Of a DNA stretch of 11,142 nt, positions 7,682 through 11,142 are shown piece by piece. The notes under the pieces were generated by a model. That model saw nothing but the letters and a program-made list of their open reading frames with translations, searched no databases and was not told the origin of the DNA. Position numbers and translations under genes: made by a program. Origin of the DNA: Candidatus Latescibacter anaerobius SCGC AAA252-E07 (GTDB taxonomy: Bacteria > Latescibacterota > Latescibacteria > Latescibacterales > Latescibacteraceae); assembly GCA_000403035.1 (NCBI GenBank), contig AQSL01000101.1:3668-14809 (forward strand), read 5' to 3'. Numbering within the stretch: the stretch's first letter is position 1; every line of letters starts with the position of its first letter.

Positions 7682-8020
7682 TCACCATGCAACTTCTGAA
7701 TGAGCTTCATTACCACTATAAAGTATTACTTCTACCTTTACATTATCTCCATCGTCGACCTCTGGGCCATTACCACCTTCATTAAATCCATTTGTATGGG
7801 TCCAGTTCCATAAACCATCATTTACAAAAATATAGCAATAGCCATCTCCACACAAATAAAAATACCAATTACAGAAATGATAATAGCTAAAAGTATTATT
7901 TTGTGAAGCAGAACCAGGATAATGGACTGCAGCTTTTATACTACCGCCTTCTACATTATTTAGCGGTATTATCATTGAAAATATTGAAGCTATCAGTAAT
8001 AAAATTATGGTAGTTCTCAT
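7682..8020 (-). CDS. Small exported protein of unknown function
   Basis: 112 aa. A typical Sec signal (MRTTIILLLIASIFSMIIPL, cleavage probably near NNVEGG) precedes an approximately 88-residue mature part rich in aromatic residues, Asn and Gly. It has a cluster of Tyr, Trp and Phe with two cysteines (FCNWYFYLCGDGYC region, a third Cys close by) and an acidic patch PEVDDGDN. This looks like a compact beta-fold exported domain, perhaps disulfide-bonded; I recognise no family. Start ATG 8020 has GGAGG at 8032-8036 with an 11-nt spacer, and an extended -10 promoter lies about 75 bp upstream. Uniquely, the whole gene is bracketed by a perfect 16-bp inverted repeat (7637-7652 and 8053-8068). It is probably monocistronic. 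Confidence 0.7.
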   Translation of the reverse strand: MRTTIILLLIASIFSMIIPLNNVEGGSIKAAVHYPGSASQNNTFSYYHFCNWYFYLCGDGYCYIFVNDGLWNWTHTNGFNEGGNGPEVDDGDNVKVEVILYSGNEAHSEVAW

Positions 8021-8052
8021 CAGATCCGTTACCTCCTTATTGATAGGCTTTT

Positions 8053-8068
8053 AAGCTGGATTTCTCCT
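8053..8068 (-). repeat. Right arm of 16-bp perfect inverted repeat around the small secreted gene
   Basis: AAGCTGGATTTCTCCT on the + strand, the exact complement of 7637-7652. It lies between the candidate promoter (8092-8100) and the RBS of the gene at 7682-8020, so it would fall in the 5' untranslated leader. Confidence 0.85.
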
Positions 8069-8091
8069 ATATTTTAAAGGATAAGTTTTTT

Positions 8092-8100
8092 ATTATACCA
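8092..8100 (-). promoter_or_regulatory. Extended -10 promoter for the small exported gene
   Basis: On the - strand the sequence reads TGGTATAAT, an extended -10 (TGn) joined to a perfect TATAAT. No clear -35 hexamer is seen. Transcription would start near 8085, giving a leader of about 65 nt that contains the right arm of the inverted repeat. Confidence 0.5.
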
Positions 8101-8204
8101 TAGAAATAAATAACAAATTGGTTCTATTCCATAATATATAATCGCAACTAATACATTTAAGATGAGTGATTGATACTGCAAAACACTATTCTGTTTTACG
8201 ATAT

Positions 8205-8726
8205 TTAAAAAGAACCCGAATTGACCATATCAGGTAATATATGGCAACCTTCATATATTACATTATATCTATTATCCTTAACATCATATCCACAATTACA
8301 AAAAACACACCCTTCTTCAGGAAAAAGTTCTTTAGTATCTCGACATGGGCTACTGCAATAACCACCACATCCACAACCACCGTTTGTTACCTTTCCTTTA
8401 CTGTCTTTAAGTGTATAGGGAATTTCGGCAAAAGCGCCGTCGGGTGCGCTGGTAACATCAAAAGCGAGAATGAATTTTTCTGCTCCACGTTCTCCTCCGG
8501 AAATATCCATTGTCTGATCAGTATCGTGTATAATAAGCCAATCAGGTACTTTTTCATTGTCAAATGAAACTCTGATATCATCAAGATAGGCATCCCGGTT
8601 GTTAACAACAGATAATGAAACCTCATGTATCCCTTCTTCAAGATACAGCACCGGGATTTCGTCACATAAAGCTCCTGTCCCTGTTACTATAAGAGCAAAA
8701 CAAAATATATAGTGCAAGCGTTTCAT
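8205..8726 (-). CDS. Exported cysteine-rich protein with Ig/NEW3-like N-terminal region
   Basis: 173 aa. Signal peptide of about 20 residues (MKRLHYIFCFALIVTGTGAL), then a beta-rich stretch of about 85 residues with the pattern ISLSVVNN-like strand, LDDIRVSF, PDWLIIHD and FILAFDV..APDGAFAEIPYTLKD. This resembles NEW3/CARDB-type Ig-like domains, where a polar strand, a P-x-W turn and an ...G..a.Ipyt..d..G pattern recur. The C-terminal 55 residues hold eight cysteines (GGCGCGGYC, PC, GCVFCNC, GC), likely disulfides or a metal site after export. I do not recognise the Cys module. A C21 lipobox (GAL-C) would be atypical. GGAGG at 8734-8738 has an ideal 7-nt spacer to ATG 8726, and a good sigma-70 promoter lies upstream. 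Length suggests a complete small protein. Confidence 0.7.
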   Translation of the reverse strand: MKRLHYIFCFALIVTGTGALCDEIPVLYLEEGIHEVSLSVVNNRDAYLDDIRVSFDNEKVPDWLIIHDTDQTMDISGGERGAEKFILAFDVTSAPDGAFAEIPYTLKDSKGKVTNGGCGCGGYCSSPCRDTKELFPEEGCVFCNCGYDVKDNRYNVIYEGCHILPDMVNSGSF

Positions 8727-8783
8727 ATAAATACCTCCGTTACCGAATTTTTCAATGAGTACTTTTTCAACTTTATGTATATA

Positions 8784-8812
8784 TATATATAGGTGTTATT
8801 ATGTTTTGTCAA
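8784..8812 (-). promoter_or_regulatory. Sigma-70 promoter for the cysteine-rich exported gene
   Basis: The - strand carries a perfect -35 TTGACA (8812-8807), a 17-bp spacer and a -10 TATATA (8789-8784), placing the start near 8777 and about 50 nt before ATG 8726. The -10 sits within a TA dinucleotide run (about 8778-8791) that could vary in length and so alter spacing. Confidence 0.65.
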
Positions 8813-8977
8813 GTACTTATTTATTATATATTAAAAATTATTTATTATAATATTATAACTAATTGTTTTATATGTAAATTGAAACTACCGGATTTCGCTG
8901 TTTCGAAAAAACAATAGTTCTGAAAAGAAAAGAGTTTTTATTTGGCAGATGAGATAGAGAGGATACGAAGATTGCTT

Positions 8978-9115
8978 TTTGATTTATTTTACTTTATGGA
9001 CTTGATTTATGAGTTTTTTTGCGGTCTGGAGAATAGAATTTGGGGAGGACCAGGAACCACTGGAGCGGTCGAGATGCATGAGGTTGGAATCTTCGCCGGG
9101 GGACCATTGAATCAT
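8978..9115. repeat. Copy 1 of a 138-bp direct repeat (glycosyltransferase 3' end)
   Basis: Aligns without gaps to 10814-10951 with 7 mismatches. Looser similarity continues on the low-coordinate side to about 8909 (the ACAATAGTTCT stretch shared with 10761-10771). The high-coordinate end stops abruptly at the junction with the CBM9-like gene remnant. Confidence 0.9.
8984..9115 (-). pseudogene. 3' remnant of a glycosyltransferase family 9 gene (second copy)
   Basis: Forty-three codons plus TAA reading MIQWSPGEDSNLMHLDRS and ending KKLINQVHKVK, identical to the end of the gene at the right edge except for three residues (G to S, A to P, T to S). Of the seven base differences four are silent, so the copy diverged while still coding and was truncated later, or came from a paralogue. 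It has no upstream part: position 9116 joins directly to the CBM9-like fragment, out of frame. Not a functional gene. Confidence 0.85.
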
Positions 9116-9293
9116 CAAATATTAATTGTGGTGCAGCAAGACTTAATCCACTCTAGTCAGAAAGATCGCCATCAATTAATATTGGAGCAGTTCCTTCAAT
9201 ATACACCGAGTTATATGTTTCAACCGCAAAACACATAACCGGCATACATAAAAGCAAAACAAATAAACTAATAATTATTGTTCTTCTCATCAT
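9116..9293 (-). pseudogene. 5' remnant of a secreted CBM9-like protein gene with premature stop
   Basis: From ATG 9293 (second ATG at 9290) the frame encodes MMRRTIIISLFVLLLCMPVM as a clear signal peptide, then a short stretch and ILIDGDLSD followed by TAG at 9155-9153. In CBM9-like/DOMON-type domains this opening normally continues D-W-x-G (IDGDLSDWSG), so the TAG replaces the expected TGG Trp codon by one base change. Past the stop the same frame continues SGLSLAAPQLIFDD up to the junction at 9115/9116, where glycosyltransferase sequence begins out of frame. The gene is thus both nonsense-mutated and truncated. It lies 35 bp after the propeller gene on the same strand, so it was probably the next gene of that operon. 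Confidence 0.7.
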
Positions 9294-9314
9294 TGTCTAC
9301 TATGATAAAAGTTT

Positions 9315-9319
9315 CCTCC
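9315..9319 (-). promoter_or_regulatory. Shine-Dalgarno at unusual distance from the CBM9-like remnant
   Basis: GGAGG lies 21 nt before ATG 9293, too far for normal use. An in-frame TAG just before the ATG excludes an earlier start in that frame. Either a small insertion separated the two, or the site is a relic. Confidence 0.4.
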
Positions 9320-9328
9320 TTTTCACTT

Positions 9329-10321
9329 TTATAAAAGAGACCATTTGAGGAGCGTAATATACTCACTACGTACCATCATGTAATATATATTCCCCGTTTC
9401 ATCAATTACTTTTGGATCAGTTGCAAAACCATATTTCTGTGATATCAACGGTAACTCTATAGATGCCACCTTTTCCATATTTTCATTGTATTTTATAAGA
9501 AAAGGAAAAATATCTTTCTCATAACTGTTTGGGAAAGCGTATATATAGAAATTACCCGAAAGGTCTTCCCTGACAAAGAAAAAAAAGTAGTTTCTGACTA
9601 TTTTTTCTTCAAAACTAAATCCCTGTACTATTTCATTGTTAATAAACAGGCGGGGAGGAATAATCTCTCCTTCATTTGACACATCAACTGATGTTACTCT
9701 ATAAACCCGATTTGTTTTTTCTCCTCTATAAGGATTAAAGATACTTTCACTATCAAAATGAACTAATTGGGCTTTATATTCGGGCTTTTTTCCATATCCA
9801 TTATCAGTGAGTTTCCTTTGCAGATCAAGCATTCGTTTTGGTCCCATTACTGGTTTACCATTCCGAATCCAGATCCCTCCCAAGCCGCTGTCTGATTCAT
9901 ACGTGATTGTTTTTTGTAATTCACCATAGTGATTGAGCATCAGTATCCTTCTATTCCAAGCATCATGAAACCAAACATTATTGTGCTCATCAGAGGTAAT
10001 AAATCCCTCAGTTCCCGCAAATTCTAGCAGTTTGAAAATATGAGCGAGTTCACCGTTAAAATGAAATGCCTTTATCGAGTTTTGAACAACATCATATATC
10101 CAAATAAGATTATTTGATGTAACCGTAAAATTTGTAGGTCCTATTTTTTCCCAAATATCATATGGCTCACCATTTCTATAGCCAATCTGATGTATTTCGC
10201 TGCCCCATTCTAATGTAAAAAGTATACTCTTTTCGTAAGTATTTGATTGCGAAAACGATACAACAGAAAAAGAAAATACTATTAAGATGGTAAAACCTGT
10301 TAGATAGTATATTCGTTTCAT
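9329..10321 (-). CDS. Exported beta-propeller-like protein (NHL/6-bladed type)
   Basis: 330 aa from ATG 10321; the in-frame ATG at 10333 is less likely because the GGAG at 10328-10331 sits 6 nt before 10321. A signal peptide (MKRIYYLTGFTILIVFSFSV, cleavage near VSFSQS) is followed by repeated blade-like units of about 40-50 residues: NNLIWIYDVVQNSIKAFHFNG, then NNVWFHDAWNRRILMLNHYG, then later GNFYIYAFPNSY with FLIKYNENME, and last GNIYYMMVRSEYITLLKW. The 'N-x-W/Y-x-x-D...-x-x-F-x-x-x-G' rhythm is that of NHL/6-bladed propellers, which act as extracytoplasmic binding modules. The ligand is unknown. It follows a TPR-gene remnant and precedes the CBM9-like remnant on the same strand, so it appears to be the surviving gene of a broken operon. 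Confidence 0.7.
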   Translation of the reverse strand: MKRIYYLTGFTILIVFSFSVVSFSQSNTYEKSILFTLEWGSEIHQIGYRNGEPYDIWEKIGPTNFTVTSNNLIWIYDVVQNSIKAFHFNGELAHIFKLLEFAGTEGFITSDEHNNVWFHDAWNRRILMLNHYGELQKTITYESDSGLGGIWIRNGKPVMGPKRMLDLQRKLTDNGYGKKPEYKAQLVHFDSESIFNPYRGEKTNRVYRVTSVDVSNEGEIIPPRLFINNEIVQGFSFEEKIVRNYFFFFVREDLSGNFYIYAFPNSYEKDIFPFLIKYNENMEKVASIELPLISQKYGFATDPKVIDETGNIYYMMVRSEYITLLKWSLL

Positions 10322-10327
10322 TTTTAA

Positions 10328-10331
10328 CTCC
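10328..10331 (-). promoter_or_regulatory. Ribosome binding site deciding the start at 10321
   Basis: GGAG with a 6-nt TTAAAA spacer to ATG 10321. It overlaps the alternative ATG at 10333, which has no motif of its own. Confidence 0.65.
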
Positions 10332-10336
10332 ATTGT

Positions 10337-10471
10337 TCATTTTACATAGTTTGCATATATGATGGATTTCATAATTCTCTCGTTTTTACAACAGACTCCC
10401 GCTTTTAATAATTTTCTTGCAAGCTCAAGTGATTTTTTATGTTCACCAATCTTACTATAAATAACTGCTGC
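10337..10471 (-). pseudogene. 3' remnant of a TPR-like repeat protein gene
   Basis: Forty-four codons and a TGA (10339-10337) with no start codon, opened by an in-frame TAG at 10474-10472. The product begins AAVIYSKIGEHKKSLELARK, with the alternation A..Y...G....L.LA..L typical of a tetratricopeptide helix pair, and ends in a basic tail. The stop is 15 bp before the start of the propeller gene, as in an operon. The 5' side ends at a C6/G6 tract beside the transposase-like remnant, suggesting that an insertion sequence cut the gene. TPR assignment is from a single repeat and therefore tentative. Confidence 0.5.
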
Positions 10472-10486
10472 CTACCCCCCGTTTTT

Positions 10487-10741
10487 TCAGAAGAATGTGA
10501 GTTGAGCTGTGTACTTTGGTTTAAACACAGTTCGCCGAACACGTTTAGTACCTTTCGATACTGAGTTAACCAGATAAAACAACTTGTAATAAACGAATCC
10601 TGGTATTTCTTTCAATCTCAATCTGTAAACGACTGAACGAGCCATGTCGAGAAAGATATTCAGGCTTTCCAATCCCGCTAACCTTGTATAATAGAATGCT
10701 GCTGCTATCCACACCAACGATGACATATTTTTAGGTTCAAG
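10487..10741 (-). pseudogene. Transposase-like C-terminal remnant (IS4-type DDE, tentative)
   Basis: An 85-codon frame (ATG 10726 internal, no RBS) begins LEPKNMSSLVWIAAAFYYTR and includes an R-LK-EIPGFVYYKLFYLV segment, then a basic tail and TGA 10489-10487. The order of a hydrophobic helix, a helix with DMARSVVYR, then IPGF-x-YY and a basic end resembles C-termini of IS4-like transposases, in which an '..IPdFrYYal.dGi' motif follows the catalytic domain. The catalytic DDE part is absent. The presumed right end of the element lies in the A/G-rich stretch just after the stop (10475-10486, including G6), touching the TPR remnant. On the other side the remnant abuts the glycosyltransferase 3' flank at about 10757. 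It could instead be an unrelated fragment. Confidence 0.45.
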
Positions 10742-10813
10742 ATAACTTAATTGACAAACAATAGTTCTAAAAATAAATGAGTTTTTTATGTGTTACATGA
10801 ATTAAGATTGATG

Positions 10814-10951
10814 TTTGATTTATTTTACTTTATGGACTTGATTTATGAGTTTTTTTGCGGTCTGGAGAATAGTGTTTGCAGAGGACCAGGAACCACCGGA
10901 GCGGTCGAGGTGCATGAGGTTGGAATCTTCACCGGGGGACCATTGAATCAT
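10814..10951. repeat. Copy 2 of the 138-bp direct repeat
   Basis: Matches 8978-9115 at 131 of 138 positions without gaps. Here the repeat is the natural 3' end of the glycosyltransferase gene plus six bases downstream; similarity in the flank continues patchily to about 10757. Confidence 0.9.
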
Positions 10952-11142
10952 TTCCTTGGGGTATAGAATACCGATGTTCGGAGTTTTCAGCGCTACCGCA
11001 AGCTGGAAAAGATCGGTATTGTGGGTAACAACGAACTTGCAGAAAGACATGAGTCCGGCAACGATGGAAACGGGTCTATCATCGACAAGAATGATTTTTT
11101 TACCGAATGATTCTTTGAGTTCAGCCACCATTGCTTTTTTTT
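10820..11142 (-). CDS. Glycosyltransferase family 9 (heptosyltransferase-like), C-terminal part
   Basis: The frame is open through the right edge (three lysine/alanine codons precede ATG 11131), so this is the C-terminal portion of a longer gene and ATG 11131 need not be its start. The visible residues show the nucleotide-sugar-binding half of a GT-B enzyme: IILVDDRPVSIVAGLMSFCK, then FVVTHNTDLFQLAVALKTPN, then GILYPKEMIQWSP. Heptosyltransferases and related LPS or O-antigen enzymes normally have '(v)gnDTGpmHlAaAlgtP..alfGpt.p..W.P' here. This copy has NTDLFQLAVAL, a known-looking variant with Asn for Asp and Gln for His. Such enzymes add heptose or other sugars at the inner membrane. The last 43 codons are duplicated at 8984-9115. 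Confidence 0.75.
   Translation of the reverse strand, partial: KKAMVAELKESFGKKIILVDDRPVSIVAGLMSFCKFVVTHNTDLFQLAVALKTPNIGILYPKEMIQWSPGEDSNLMHLDRSGGSWSSANTILQTAKKLINQVHKVK

Noticed and set aside
8942..9238. 98-codon + strand open frame
   Set aside because: Antisense to the glycosyltransferase and CBM9-like remnants, which explain the sequence better; no RBS.

Overview
The window looks like a Gram-negative-type bacterium of uncertain phylum. It encodes several Sec-exported proteins, a periplasmic parvulin-like chaperone and a family-9 glycosyltransferase of the LPS/heptose type. The mix would fit the FCB group or a candidate phylum, but no marker gene in the window settles this. There are no rRNA or tRNA genes and no CRISPR array.

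Left part (1-5300), moderate GC, intact housekeeping-like genes on the + strand. After a possible divergent gene start at the left edge come an EAL-HDOD signalling protein (184-1407), an iron-sulfur flavoprotein / FMN reductase (1658-2227), and a large DinG-type helicase fused to an N-terminal DEDDh exonuclease domain (2369-5233). The DinG protein keeps all four Fe-S cysteines. These genes are separated by 140-250 bp gaps and do not form a tight operon.

Right part (5300-11142), strikingly AT-rich, everything on the - strand. It holds a two-domain SurA/parvulin-like exported protein (5583-7283), two small exported proteins of unknown function with their own promoters (7682-8020 and 8205-8726), an exported beta-propeller-like protein (9329-10321), and the C-terminal end of a family-9 glycosyltransferase that runs off the right edge.

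Between these genes are at least five broken genes too short for ordinary ORF calling: the 3' end of a DUF1573/Ig-like gene (5301-5480), the 5' end of a secreted CBM9-like gene with a premature TAG (9116-9293), a second copy of the glycosyltransferase 3' end fused directly to it (8984-9115), the 3' end of a TPR-like gene (10337-10471), and a transposase-like C-terminal remnant (10487-10741). A 138-bp direct repeat (7 mismatches) at 8978-9115 and 10814-10951 brackets this patchwork. The region reads as an accessory locus shuffled by recombination and an insertion sequence.

Two unexplained structures stand out. A perfect 16-bp inverted repeat brackets the small secreted gene at 7682-8020. A 151-bp fold-back element (7355-7505) with perfect 10-bp termini and nested palindromes lies upstream of the parvulin-like gene. 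I did not find a complete novel defence or mobile system. The strongest novelty is the mosaic of gene fragments and these two palindromic elements.
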